Assembly (NCBI RefSeq): GCF_003182485.1
Contig: NZ_QGTX01000001.1
Location: 1,198,001-1,262,000, forward strand
Direction of reading: 5' to 3'
Source: Geodermatophilus normandii
GTDB taxonomy: Bacteria > Actinomycetota > Actinomycetes > Mycobacteriales > Geodermatophilaceae
DNA: 64,000 bases
Shown: piece after piece, positions 47,128 to 55,286 of the stretch
Layout: every line of letters begins with the position of its first letter
Numbering within the stretch: position 1 is the stretch's first letter
Notes under the pieces: generated by a model
The model's database searches: none
The model's input: the letters and a program-made list of their open reading frames with translations, nothing else
What the model was told of the DNA's origin: nothing
Program-made: the position numbers and the translations under genes

Positions 47128-48756
47128 TCAGGCAGGGGCGATCGACGATCGCTCGACGATCCGCCGGACGGGGACGCCGGCGGGCAGTGTGCCGAGGACC
47201 GCTCCCCAGTCCCCGCCCAGGCGGGTGGCGCAGAAGGCATCGGCGACCTCGGGCGGCGCGAAGCGCAGGAGCAGGGAGCCCTGCAGGCACTGGGCCAGCA
47301 GGGCGGCCACGCGGCGGGCCCGCAGCGGCAGCGCCTCCCGGTCGCCGAGCTCGGCGGACAGCCGCTTCACGGCGTCGTCGAACCGGGCGTCGGCGCCGCG
47401 GGCGAGCTCGACCTCGGCCGTCACGGCGGCCAGCGACTCGCTGCTGCGGCCCAGTGCCCGGAGGACGTCGAGCGCGATGACGTTGCCCGAGCCCTCCCAG
47501 ATCGAGTTGAGCGGGGCCTGCCGGTAGAGCCGGGGCATGCCGGACTCCTCGACGTAGCCGTTGCCGCCCAGGACCTCCAGCGCCTCGCCGACGACGGCCG
47601 GGGTGCGCTTGCAGACGAGGAACTTCGCGGCGGCGCCGGCCAGCCGGAGGAACGCCGACTCGCCCGCGTCGAGCGCGGCCGCGAGCCGGACGGCGAGCGC
47701 GGTGGCGGCCTCGCTCTCGACGGCGAGGTCGGCCAGCACGTTCTGCATGAGCGGCTGGTCGGCCAGCAGCGCGCCGAAGGCCGAGCGGTGGCGGGCGTGG
47801 TGGATCGCCTGGGTGAGCGCCGCGCGGACCGTGGCCGCCGAGCCGATGACGCAGTCCAGCCGCGTCGTGTTGACCATCTCGATGATCGTCGGCACGCCCC
47901 GGCCGGGCTCGCCCACCAGCCAGCCGGTGGTGCCGTCGAACTCGACCTCGCTGGAGGCGTTGGCGCGGTCGCCGAGCTTGTCCTTGAGGCGCTGCAGGCG
48001 GAAGACGTTGCGGCTGCCGTCGGGGAGCACCCGCGGGACCACGAAGCAGGACACGCCCTCGTCGAGCTGGGCGAGGACGAGGAACAGGTCGCTCATCGGG
48101 GCGCTGGTGAACCACTTGTGCCCGGTGAGCGCGTGGCTGCCGTCGGGGTTGGCGACGGCGCGGGTGGTGTTGGACCGGACGTCGGAGCCACCCTGCTTCT
48201 CGGTCATGCCCATGCCCGCGACCAGGCCGGGCTTGGCGGCGGGATCGGTGAGGCCGGGGCGGTAGCCGGTGGCGGTGAGGCCGAGCTCGTAGCGGGCGGC
48301 GAGGGCGGGCGCGGCCCGCAGCGCCGGGACGGCGGCGTAGGTCATGGTCACCGGGCAGCCGTGGCCGGCCTCGACCTGCGTCCAGCCCAGGTAGCCGACG
48401 GCGCGGCGCACGTGGGCGTGCCGGTAGCCGGCGTCGGCCGCGGCCCAGGGCGCCCCGGCGAGACCGTGCTCGAACGCGGTGGCCATGAGCTCGTGCCAGG
48501 CGGGGTGGAACTCCACCTCGTCGATCCGGTGGCCGTAGCGGTCGTGCGTGCGGAGCACCGGGCGGTTCTCGTCGGCCAGGCGGCCCCACTCGCGCGCCTG
48601 CTCGCTGCCGGCCACGGCGCCGAGGTCGGCCAGCGAGGCGAGCGTCGCCTCGTCGGCGTGCCGGACGCAGGCCTCGGCCAGCGCCGCGTCCCCGGCGATC
48701 GGGTCGTGCCCGACCAGCGGCGGGACCTGGTTGGTGACCTCGTGCGTCGCACTCAC
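47128..48756 (-). CDS. aidB: AidB-like acyl-CoA dehydrogenase family protein
   Basis: The protein is 542 residues, longer than standard acyl-CoA dehydrogenases and typical of AidB. VEAGHGCPVTMTYAAVPAL, GMGMTEKQGGSDVRSNTTRA, LTGHKWFTSAPMSDLFLVLAQ and LEVLGGNGYVEESGMPRLYRQAPLNSIWEGSGNV are AidB landmarks. It is an FAD protein of the DNA-alkylation response. Its exact role is unresolved even in E. coli. GTG 48756 lies 7 bases after TACGGT, so a leaderless transcript is likely, and this start was chosen over one 20 codons upstream. Confidence 0.9.
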   Translation of the reverse strand: MSATHEVTNQVPPLVGHDPIAGDAALAEACVRHADEATLASLADLGAVAGSEQAREWGRLADENRPVLRTHDRYGHRIDEVEFHPAWHELMATAFEHGLAGAPWAAADAGYRHAHVRRAVGYLGWTQVEAGHGCPVTMTYAAVPALRAAPALAARYELGLTATGYRPGLTDPAAKPGLVAGMGMTEKQGGSDVRSNTTRAVANPDGSHALTGHKWFTSAPMSDLFLVLAQLDEGVSCFVVPRVLPDGSRNVFRLQRLKDKLGDRANASSEVEFDGTTGWLVGEPGRGVPTIIEMVNTTRLDCVIGSAATVRAALTQAIHHARHRSAFGALLADQPLMQNVLADLAVESEAATALAVRLAAALDAGESAFLRLAGAAAKFLVCKRTPAVVGEALEVLGGNGYVEESGMPRLYRQAPLNSIWEGSGNVIALDVLRALGRSSESLAAVTAEVELARGADARFDDAVKRLSAELGDREALPLRARRVAALLAQCLQGSLLLRFAPPEVADAFCATRLGGDWGAVLGTLPAGVPVRRIVERSSIAPA

Positions 48757-48850
48757 GCCGCGCACCGTACGACCCGCCGTGTCGCCGCGGTCCCACCCTC
48801 CGGCTCGCGGCCGCACGTCCGTTCCACGTGGAACGCCGGGGCGGGGACGG

Positions 48851-49133
48851 TCAGAAGGGGGGCGGGTCGTCGTCCGGCTCGTCCGGTGGTGGGTCGGGTG
48901 CCGGCGGTGGTGGTCGCATGCCCGGGGGCCGTGTCGTGCGGGTGATGCCCGAGGGTGTGGTCAGGGTGAGCACCCCGTCGGCGCTCATCGAGAACCGCCA
49001 TCCGCGCGAAGGCATTGAGCCGGTGGTGGCTGTGGCACAGGCAGCACAGGTCGGCGCAGTCGGTGGCGCCGCCGTGGGCGTGCGGGATGACGTGGTCGGC
49101 GTCGGCCCAGCCCATCCACCGTCCGCGTTCCGC
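48851..49133 (-). pseudogene. Remnant of a DUF222/HNH endonuclease gene (3' end only)
   Basis: Only the C-terminal HNH part is left: RGRWMGWADADHVIPHAHGG and CADLCCLCHSHHRL with the His and Cys residues of the HNH/zinc site. The downstream tail (WRFSMSADGVLTLTTPSG, then a Pro/Asp-rich end) lies in another frame after LNAFAR. Upstream a stop codon precedes the fragment, and the roughly 300-residue DUF222 part is missing. Intact relatives exist in many copies in actinobacteria and often sit in repeats, so this is a decayed copy. Confidence 0.75.
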
Positions 49134-49147
49134 AGGTCAGGACGGGG

Positions 49148-49549
49148 TCAGCTGCGGTCGAGCGGACGCACGAGGCGGCCGATCGCGAGCTGGGCGAGCG
49201 GCGCGTACGCCGCGACCACGGGGAGTGGCCCGTCGATGCGCAGGCCGGTCGTGCTGCCGCCACCGGGACCGTCGGCCACCCAGTGCACGAGGTGCAGCCG
49301 CACCGGTCCTGCGGTGACCGTCCAGGCCCACTGCCGGGCCGCCTCGTCCACCGACTCGACGACGAACGGCAGTGTCACCCCGAGCGGGCCCCGCACGCGG
49401 CCTTCGACCCCGGCGGCCAGCCGCGGCACGGGCACCTGGACACCGGTGATCTGCGGCGCCCACGTGGGCCACCGCGCCGGCTCCGCGTAGCGCTCCCACG
49501 CCTCCGCGGGCGCCACCGGCCCGGTGGCGTGCAACGTCACCGCGCTCAT
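49148..49549 (-). CDS. SRPBCC (START/polyketide cyclase-like) ligand-binding protein
   Basis: A 133-residue helix-grip fold: VAPAEAWERYAEPARWPTWAPQITGVQ near the N-terminus, GRVRGPLGVTLPFVV, and RQWAWTVTAGPVRLHLVHWV, which are common in this superfamily of hydrophobic-ligand binders. The function is not assignable. The ATG start overlaps the cinA stop by 4 bases, so the two are co-translated. The HNH remnant lies immediately downstream. Confidence 0.8.
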   Translation of the reverse strand: MSAVTLHATGPVAPAEAWERYAEPARWPTWAPQITGVQVPVPRLAAGVEGRVRGPLGVTLPFVVESVDEAARQWAWTVTAGPVRLHLVHWVADGPGGGSTTGLRIDGPLPVVAAYAPLAQLAIGRLVRPLDRS

Positions 49550-50829
49550 GCGGGCGGGCCGCCGAGCAGCAGCTGGCGCAGCATGTGCAGCGCCAGGACG
49601 ACGGAGCGCTCGCGCACCGCCGTCCGGGAGCCGTGCAGCCGGACCGAGCGCGTCTGTTGCCCGGACGGGCCGACCGCGCACAGGTGCACGGTGCCCACCG
49701 GCTTGTCCGGCGTCCCGCCGCCGGGGCCGGCGATGCCGGTGATCCCGACGCCGACGTCGGCACCGAACCGCTCGCGCGCCCCCTCGGCCAGCGCCAGCGC
49801 CACCTGCGGGCTCACCGCGCCGAACTCGGCCAGCATCTCCCCCGGCACCCCGACCAGGTGCTCCTTCGCCGAGTCGGCGTAGGAGGTGATCCCGCCGAGC
49901 ACCCACGCCGACGACCCCGCCCGCTCGATCAGCCGCGCCACCAGCAGCCCGCCGGTGCACGACTCGGCCGTGGCGATCGTGAGGCCCTGGTCGGACAGCG
50001 CGCCGGCCACCAGGTCGTCGAGCGTCGGCCCGGTCGAGAACAGCGTCGCCGCGTACTCCTCGGCCAGCGCCGTGGCCAGCCGGTCGTAGGCGGGCTGGGC
50101 GTCGGGGGCGAACCGGGTGACGATCTCGAGCTCGCCCTCGCGCAGGCAGGTGGTGATCTCCAGGCCGCCGAGCCCGTCCTCGAGCCCCCGCAGCGTGGCG
50201 GCCAGCTGGGCCTCGAGCGTGCCCCAGAGCCGGATGGTCTCCTCCCGCAGCTCACCGGCCCCGGACAGCACCTCCCGCACCGGCCCGGCGGCCAGCGCGG
50301 CCGGCCACATGCCCTGCAGCTCCGACGGCGGCCCGGGCAGGACGACGACGACCGGCCCGGTGCGCCCGTCGGCCGGCGGGACGACGAGGCCCGGCGCGGT
50401 CCCCACCGGCTCGAGCACCGTGGCGCCCGCGGGGACCATCGCCTGCTTGCGCACCCCGGCCGCCGTCGCCTCCGGGTCCGCCCGCCAGCCGCGCCGGGAC
50501 ATCAGCCGCTCCACGACGACGGCGACGCGCTGCTCGAGCTCCGGGTCGACGTCGAGCGGTCGTCCCTGGACCTCACCCACGACCGCCGCGGTGAGGTCGT
50601 CCGCGGTGGGGCCCAGCCCGCCGGAGGTGACCACGAGCTCCACGCCGCTGCCGGCGAGGTACCTCAGCGCACCCCTCACGTCCTCGGGCCGGTCGCCCAC
50701 GACGAGGACGGTGCCGACGTCGACGCCGGCCCGCCGCAGCTCCTCGGCCAGCCAGGGCCCGTTGCGGTCGGCGACCCGGCCGGTCAGGACCTCGGTGCCG
50801 GTGACGACGATGCCCGCGCGCGTACCCAC
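49546..50829 (-). CDS. cinA: CinA: competence/damage-inducible protein with NMN deamidase domain
   Basis: A 427-residue two-domain protein. The N-terminal MoCF/MogA-like domain (about 1-180) contains TGTEVLTGRVADRNGPWLAEEL, TSGGLGPTADDLT and VLPGPPSELQGMW. The C-terminal CinA/PncC domain (about 265-427) contains TIATAESCTGGLLVARL, WVLGGITSYADSAKEHLVGV and GIAGPGGGTPDKPVGTVHL. It deamidates NMN and hydrolyses ADP-ribose in characterised relatives. GTG 50829 sits 7 bases after TACTGT, a leaderless start. It is coupled to the SRPBCC gene. Confidence 0.9.
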   Translation of the reverse strand: MGTRAGIVVTGTEVLTGRVADRNGPWLAEELRRAGVDVGTVLVVGDRPEDVRGALRYLAGSGVELVVTSGGLGPTADDLTAAVVGEVQGRPLDVDPELEQRVAVVVERLMSRRGWRADPEATAAGVRKQAMVPAGATVLEPVGTAPGLVVPPADGRTGPVVVVLPGPPSELQGMWPAALAAGPVREVLSGAGELREETIRLWGTLEAQLAATLRGLEDGLGGLEITTCLREGELEIVTRFAPDAQPAYDRLATALAEEYAATLFSTGPTLDDLVAGALSDQGLTIATAESCTGGLLVARLIERAGSSAWVLGGITSYADSAKEHLVGVPGEMLAEFGAVSPQVALALAEGARERFGADVGVGITGIAGPGGGTPDKPVGTVHLCAVGPSGQQTRSVRLHGSRTAVRERSVVLALHMLRQLLLGGPPA

Positions 50830-50915
50830 CCGGCCGACAGTAGGTCCGGCGCGGGTCCGGGGCAGGCCGACCGGACCCGCCGCCGCACCTCCCCGACCCG
50901 GCCGGGCGCCGCGGA

Positions 50916-50921
50916 TAGCGT
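50916..50921 (+). promoter_or_regulatory. -10 box TAGCGT for the 51 kb membrane-protein gene
   Basis: TAGCGT is followed by a leader of about 60 bases carrying the palindrome GGACCGGTCC and then GGAGGAGAG ahead of GTG 50986. The position between divergent cinA and this gene fits a promoter. Confidence 0.4.
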
Positions 50922-50985
50922 GCGGGGAAGGACCGGTCCTCCCTCGCGGACCGGCTGCCCGCCGTCCCTGGAGGAGAGAGCACCC

Positions 50986-51706
50986 GTGACCACCTCGCCC
51001 CCGCCGGCCGCCCCGCGCACCCAGGAGATCCCCGTGACCGGGGAGGGTGCCACCGCCACGGGCGCCACCGCCGTGCACACCGAGGGGCACACCGCCGTCC
51101 CCTCGACCGCCCCGGCCACCCTCCCGCCGTCGGCCATGCCCGCGCCGGCGTACCCGGTGACCACGCCCCAGCCGGCGACGGCGGCGGACCCGGCGCACGG
51201 GCACGGGCAGCACGCGACGCCCTCCTCCGGCGGCCCCCAGCCCACCGGCCCCCTGGACTCCCTCCTCGGTGCCCCGCCCGTCCCCCCGCCGGCCGCTCCC
51301 GCCGCCCGGCCGGAGGCACCGGCGGCGCCCGGGCCCGCGAGCGCCGCGCGACCGCGTCGCGCTCGTGGCCGCGGGCCTGGCCGCGCTGGGGCTCGCGCTC
51401 CTCGAGCTCGGCCTGTCGTTGCGTTCGGGGGGCTCGGCGCTGTGGGGTGACGTGCCGGCGTGGTCGGCGTTCGCCACGCTGTGCGCGCTCCTCGGCGGGA
51501 CGGCCGCCGCGGTGCGGCTGGTGCCGGCGCTGCGGCTGCGGCCGGCCGGCGCCGAGCGGATCGCGCTGGGCGGGCTCACCGGCCTGGCGGTGTTCTGGGC
51601 GCTCGTCGTCCTCCCCCGCGCCGACACCGACCGCGGGTTCGTGCTCACGATGGCGCTCGCGGCGGTCGCCGCCGCCGTCTGGCTGGTCCCCGGCCGCCGT
51701 CGCTGA
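50986..51706 (+). pseudogene. Membrane protein with disordered N-terminus, apparent frameshift
   Basis: The GTG start at 50986 has a strong GGAGGAGAG site. The first 115 or so codons are Pro/Thr/Ala-rich and look disordered. At about 51345 the reading switches: a hydrophobic C-terminus with about four helices (VALVAAGLAALGLALLELGLSL, AWSAFATLCALLGGTAAAVRLV and two more) continues in another frame to 51706. Restoring two bases in the alternating CG run GCCGCGCGACCG would join them as AARDRVALV. Length 721 is 3n+1. I do not recognise a family; a four-helix membrane protein is the safest description. Confidence 0.65.
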
Positions 51707-51727
51707 CGCCGGGGCGGGCCCGGCGGT

Positions 51728-53278
51728 TCAGCCGGCGCGCCCCCAGCCGTTGCCGCGCCCGTTGCCCCCGGCGTTGCTGTTGGCGTTCGCGTTGCCGTTG
51801 CCGTTGCCGTTGCCCGGGGTGTCGTCGACCGGCGGGGTGGCCGGCGCGGGATCCGGCACGGGAGCCGGATCCGGAGCCGGAGCCGGGGCGGGCGCGGGGG
51901 TCGTCGGGAGCGCGTCGGCCACCTCCGTGGCCTGGCCGGCCGGCGCCGAGGGCCACGCGGGCGGCCAGTAGGGCCGCGGGTCCGGTTCCGGGGACGGGCT
52001 CGTGCTCGGTGTCGACGACGGCGCGGGAACGGCCGCGGCCACCGTCAGCGTGACCGTCTCCCCCGGGTCCAGCCGCCCGACGGGGGTCGCGGCGGTGACG
52101 ATCCCCGGAGCGGCGTCCGCGGTCTCCACCACCACGCGGCGCACCCGCAGGCCGGCGGCGACCAGCTGCTCCTCGACCTCGTCGGCGGACCGGCCGACGA
52201 GGCTCGAGCGGCGGACGTCGACGCCGCCGTCGGCGGAGGTCGGGCCGGCCTCCGCGGTCGTCACCGGTGTCTGACCGGGCCCGGCCACCTGCAGCACACC
52301 CACGCCGAGGGCGGCACCGACCGCGAGGGTGGCCACGCCGGCGAGCGCGCGCCCCGCCCGGCGCGGCGGGCGCGGGGGTGGAACGGCCGCGACCGCCGCG
52401 GGCAGCGGCGCGGTGACCGGCGTCGGGGCGGGCGGCAGGGCCCGGCCGGCACGGACGGTGGCCACCGCCTCGCACACCGCCGCGCCGTCGGCGAGCCGGC
52501 CGGCGGGGTCCTTGACCAGCATCCGGGAGACCAGCTCCCGCACCGGTCCCGGCAGGTCGTCCGGCAGCGGGTCGGGCTCGTCGCGGATCTGCCGCAGCGC
52601 GATCTGCACCGGGTGCTCGCCGTCGAAGGCCCGCCGCCCGGCCAGGCACTCGTAGGCGACCATCCCGAGCGCGTAGACGTCGCTGGCCGGGCCCGCCTTG
52701 CCGCCCGCCGCCTGCTCGGGCGCGAGGTAGTGGGCGGTGCCGACGACCTGGCCGGTGCGGGTCAGCGGCGCGCTGCCGGCCGACCAGGCGATGCCGAAGT
52801 CGGTGATCCGCACGATGCCGTCGTCCCCGACCAGGACGTTACCCGGCTTGACGTCGCGGTGCACCACGCCCGCGTCGTGGGCGGCGGCCAGCGCCGCGGC
52901 GGTCTGCCCCACGAGGTCGAGCACCCGGTCCGGCGGCAGGCGCCCCTCGCGGGCCAGCAGCGCCGACAGCGGCTCGCCGTCGACGAGCTCCATGACCAGG
53001 TGGGCGACCACCTCGCCGTCGTCGGTCACCGCCTCGCCGTAGTCGTGGAGCGCGGCGATGTTGCGGTGCAGGAGCCGGCCGGCCAGCCGCGCCTCGGTGC
53101 GGAAGCGGCTGCGGACGGTCTCGTCCTCGGTGTACTCGCTGCGCAGCAGCTTGACCGCGACGGGCCGGTCCAGCAGCGCGTCGCGTCCCCGCCAGACCTG
53201 GCCCATCCCGCCGGTGGCGAGCAGGCCGAGCAGCTCGTAGCGGCCGCCGACGACGCGTCGCACGGGGCTGGTGCCCAT
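51728..53278 (-). CDS. Membrane Ser/Thr protein kinase with one PASTA-like domain and Gly/Asn tail
   Basis: A 516-residue Hanks-type kinase. The kinase domain is about 12-270: GGMGQVWRG glycine loop, AVKLL lysine, VHRDVKPGNVLV catalytic loop, DFGIAW and APEQAAG. A transmembrane helix (about 318-340) and one PASTA-like segment (LVGRSADEVEEQLVAAGLRV) follow, then a Pro/Ala-rich stretch and a Gly-Asn repeat tail. It senses extracellular ligands and phosphorylates cytosolic proteins. The ATG start at 53278 has GAGGAGG. It is the downstream member of a tandem pair with the kinase at 53298. Confidence 0.9.
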   Translation of the reverse strand: MGTSPVRRVVGGRYELLGLLATGGMGQVWRGRDALLDRPVAVKLLRSEYTEDETVRSRFRTEARLAGRLLHRNIAALHDYGEAVTDDGEVVAHLVMELVDGEPLSALLAREGRLPPDRVLDLVGQTAAALAAAHDAGVVHRDVKPGNVLVGDDGIVRITDFGIAWSAGSAPLTRTGQVVGTAHYLAPEQAAGGKAGPASDVYALGMVAYECLAGRRAFDGEHPVQIALRQIRDEPDPLPDDLPGPVRELVSRMLVKDPAGRLADGAAVCEAVATVRAGRALPPAPTPVTAPLPAAVAAVPPPRPPRRAGRALAGVATLAVGAALGVGVLQVAGPGQTPVTTAEAGPTSADGGVDVRRSSLVGRSADEVEEQLVAAGLRVRRVVVETADAAPGIVTAATPVGRLDPGETVTLTVAAAVPAPSSTPSTSPSPEPDPRPYWPPAWPSAPAGQATEVADALPTTPAPAPAPAPDPAPVPDPAPATPPVDDTPGNGNGNGNANANSNAGGNGRGNGWGRAG

Positions 53279-53297
53279 CACACCTCCTCGGACCGGG

Positions 53298-55088
53298 TCA
53301 GCCGGCGGTCGATCCTCCCGCAACCGGGGAGCTGCTGCTCGCCGTCGTGGGCGTCGTGGGCTCGGTCGGGGACGACGTCGTCGTGCCCGTGGGATCCGGC
53401 GACGTCGTCCTGGGCGTCGTCGTCCTGGTCGTCGTCGCCGTGGCGGAGCCGCTGGTGGCCGTGCCGCTGGTGCCGGTGCCCGGTCCCGTCGTGGCTCCCG
53501 GCCCCGTGCTGGCCCCCGTGCCCGGGTCGGCCGCGGAACTGCCCGCCGCCGTGGACGACGTCGGCGCCGCGGCCTCGGTGGTCGTCGCGGTGCTCCCCGG
53601 GGCCGGGTCCGGGGCGGGCGCGACCGGCTCGACCACCCGCCCGGGCGCGCTGTCCCCGGTCACGGCCGAGACCTCGCCGTCGGCGTCCCCTCCGGAGGAG
53701 GACGAGCCGGTGCCGCGGCCGCCGGACGGCGCCACGGCGAAGGTGACGACGACGTCGTCGCCCGGCTCGAGTTGCACGCCCTCGGGCGACACGCCGAGCA
53801 CGCGGCCCGGGACGGCCGAGCCGGTCACCTGCTCGCGCCGCTCCACCCCGAGGCCGAGGGCGGACAGCTGGGTGGCGACGTCGTCGATCGGGCGGCCCAC
53901 GTAGTCGCCGGCGTCGAGCACCACGCCGCCGTCGTCGTCGCGGGTCTGGGCGGCGGCGACGGGCCGGGTGCCGGGGTCGGTGAGCGCGGAGAAGACGACG
54001 GCGGCCAGCCCGGCGCCGAGGAGCAGCGCCAGCAGCGGGACCAGCACGGCCGCGACCCGGCGCCGGGGAGGCGGCGGCGGGCTGCTGCGCCGCGGCGACC
54101 GGGGGCCGGGCAGGACCGGGTCCGCCGCCTGGGTGGGCGGCCCGGCGTCGAGGACGGCGGGGACGCCCACAGCGGGCGTCGCGGACGGCACCGCAGCCGG
54201 CACCGCAGCCGGCACGGGCGACGGCTCGAGGGCCGGCAGCCGCCCCGCGCGGGCGTCCGCGATCGCCGCGACGAAGGCGGCGCCGTCGGCCATGCGGGCC
54301 GCCGGGTCCTTCGACAGCGCGCGGCGGATGAGCGTGCGGACGTCGCCGGGCAGGGTGTCCGGCAGCGGCTCGGGCTCCGACCGCAGCTGCTTGAGCGCGA
54401 TGGTGACCGCGTTGTCGCCCTCGAAGGCCGGGTGGCCGCTGAGGCACTCGTAGCCGACGAGGCCGAGGGCGTAGACGTCGCTGGCGGGGGTGGCGAGGTG
54501 CCCCTCGGCCTGCTCCGGCGAGAGGTACTGCGGGGTGCCGATGACCTGGCCGGTCTGGGTGAGCGGGACGCTGCCGGCCGACCAGGCGATGCCGAAGTCG
54601 GTGATCTTCACGCTGCCGTCGGCGCGGACCAGGATGTTGCCGGGCTTGACGTCGCGGTGCACGAGCCCGGCGCGGTGTGCCTCGGCCAGCGCGGCGGCGG
54701 TCTGCTCGAGCACCGACAGCGTGGTGGCGGTGTCCAGGTGCCCCTCGCGGCGCAGCAGCGCCGACAGCGGCTCGCCCTCGACCAGCTCCATGACGAGGTA
54801 GGCCAGCGTCTCGCCGGTGTCCCCGGCCGTGTCCCGTGCCGTGGTCTCGCCGTAGTCGTAGACCGCGGCGATGTTGGGGTGGTTCAGCGCGGCGGCGTGC
54901 TGGGCCTCGGCGCGGAAGCGGGCGAGGAAGGTCGGGTCGCCCGTGTACTCGCTGCGCAGCACCTTGACGGCGACGGGTCGGTGCAGCAGCTCGTCGGTGC
55001 CGCGCCAGACCTGCCCCATGCCGCCCGAGGCGATGAGCTGGAGGAGCTCGTAGCGGTCACCGAGCATCCGGCGACCTGGTTCCACCAC
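53298..55088 (-). CDS. Membrane Ser/Thr protein kinase with PASTA-like domain and Thr/Ser-rich tail
   Basis: A 596-residue paralogue of the neighbour: SGGMGQVWRG, AVKVLRSEYTG, VHRDVKPGNILV, DFGIAWSAGS and SPEQAEG, then a Pro/Ala linker, a transmembrane helix near 365-387 (VAAVLVPLLALLLGAGLAAVV), one PASTA-like segment (YVGRPIDDVATQLSALGLGVERR) and a long Thr/Ser/Pro-rich extracytoplasmic tail. GTG 55088 is taken as the start; ATG 55067 is possible. The downstream kinase starts 19 bases on. The usual ftsI/rodA/pknB neighbours are absent, so these are accessory kinases rather than PknA/PknB. Confidence 0.9.
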   Translation of the reverse strand: MVEPGRRMLGDRYELLQLIASGGMGQVWRGTDELLHRPVAVKVLRSEYTGDPTFLARFRAEAQHAAALNHPNIAAVYDYGETTARDTAGDTGETLAYLVMELVEGEPLSALLRREGHLDTATTLSVLEQTAAALAEAHRAGLVHRDVKPGNILVRADGSVKITDFGIAWSAGSVPLTQTGQVIGTPQYLSPEQAEGHLATPASDVYALGLVGYECLSGHPAFEGDNAVTIALKQLRSEPEPLPDTLPGDVRTLIRRALSKDPAARMADGAAFVAAIADARAGRLPALEPSPVPAAVPAAVPSATPAVGVPAVLDAGPPTQAADPVLPGPRSPRRSSPPPPPRRRVAAVLVPLLALLLGAGLAAVVFSALTDPGTRPVAAAQTRDDDGGVVLDAGDYVGRPIDDVATQLSALGLGVERREQVTGSAVPGRVLGVSPEGVQLEPGDDVVVTFAVAPSGGRGTGSSSSGGDADGEVSAVTGDSAPGRVVEPVAPAPDPAPGSTATTTEAAAPTSSTAAGSSAADPGTGASTGPGATTGPGTGTSGTATSGSATATTTRTTTPRTTSPDPTGTTTSSPTEPTTPTTASSSSPVAGGSTAG

Positions 55089-55259
55089 GGGACCGCTCCC
55101 ATCACTGCCGACCCTGCTGTCGGCGCCGTCCGTCTCGGACGACCGCCCCCATCCGCAGAGGTGCCCGGGTCGTCCGAGACCACACATACTCCCAGCAGCA
55201 CCACCCGTCCGGGGAGCCTCGTGCGTCACGGCTGCGCATCGACACGGCGACGCGCCGAC

Positions 55260-55286
55260 GACACCCCGGCAACGCGCCGGGGTGTC
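55260..55286 (-). terminator. Terminator of the efeUOB operon
   Basis: A perfect 11-base-pair stem, GACACCCCGGC with GCCGGGGTGTC, and a 5-base loop. It overlaps the efeB stop codon by two bases on the minus strand and isolates the operon from the kinase gene. Confidence 0.8.

Noticed and set aside
53298-55088. The tandem kinases as PknA/PknB of the division cluster
   Set aside because: No ftsI/pbpA, rodA, FHA or pstP genes are adjacent, and each protein has one PASTA-like segment instead of the usual three or four.
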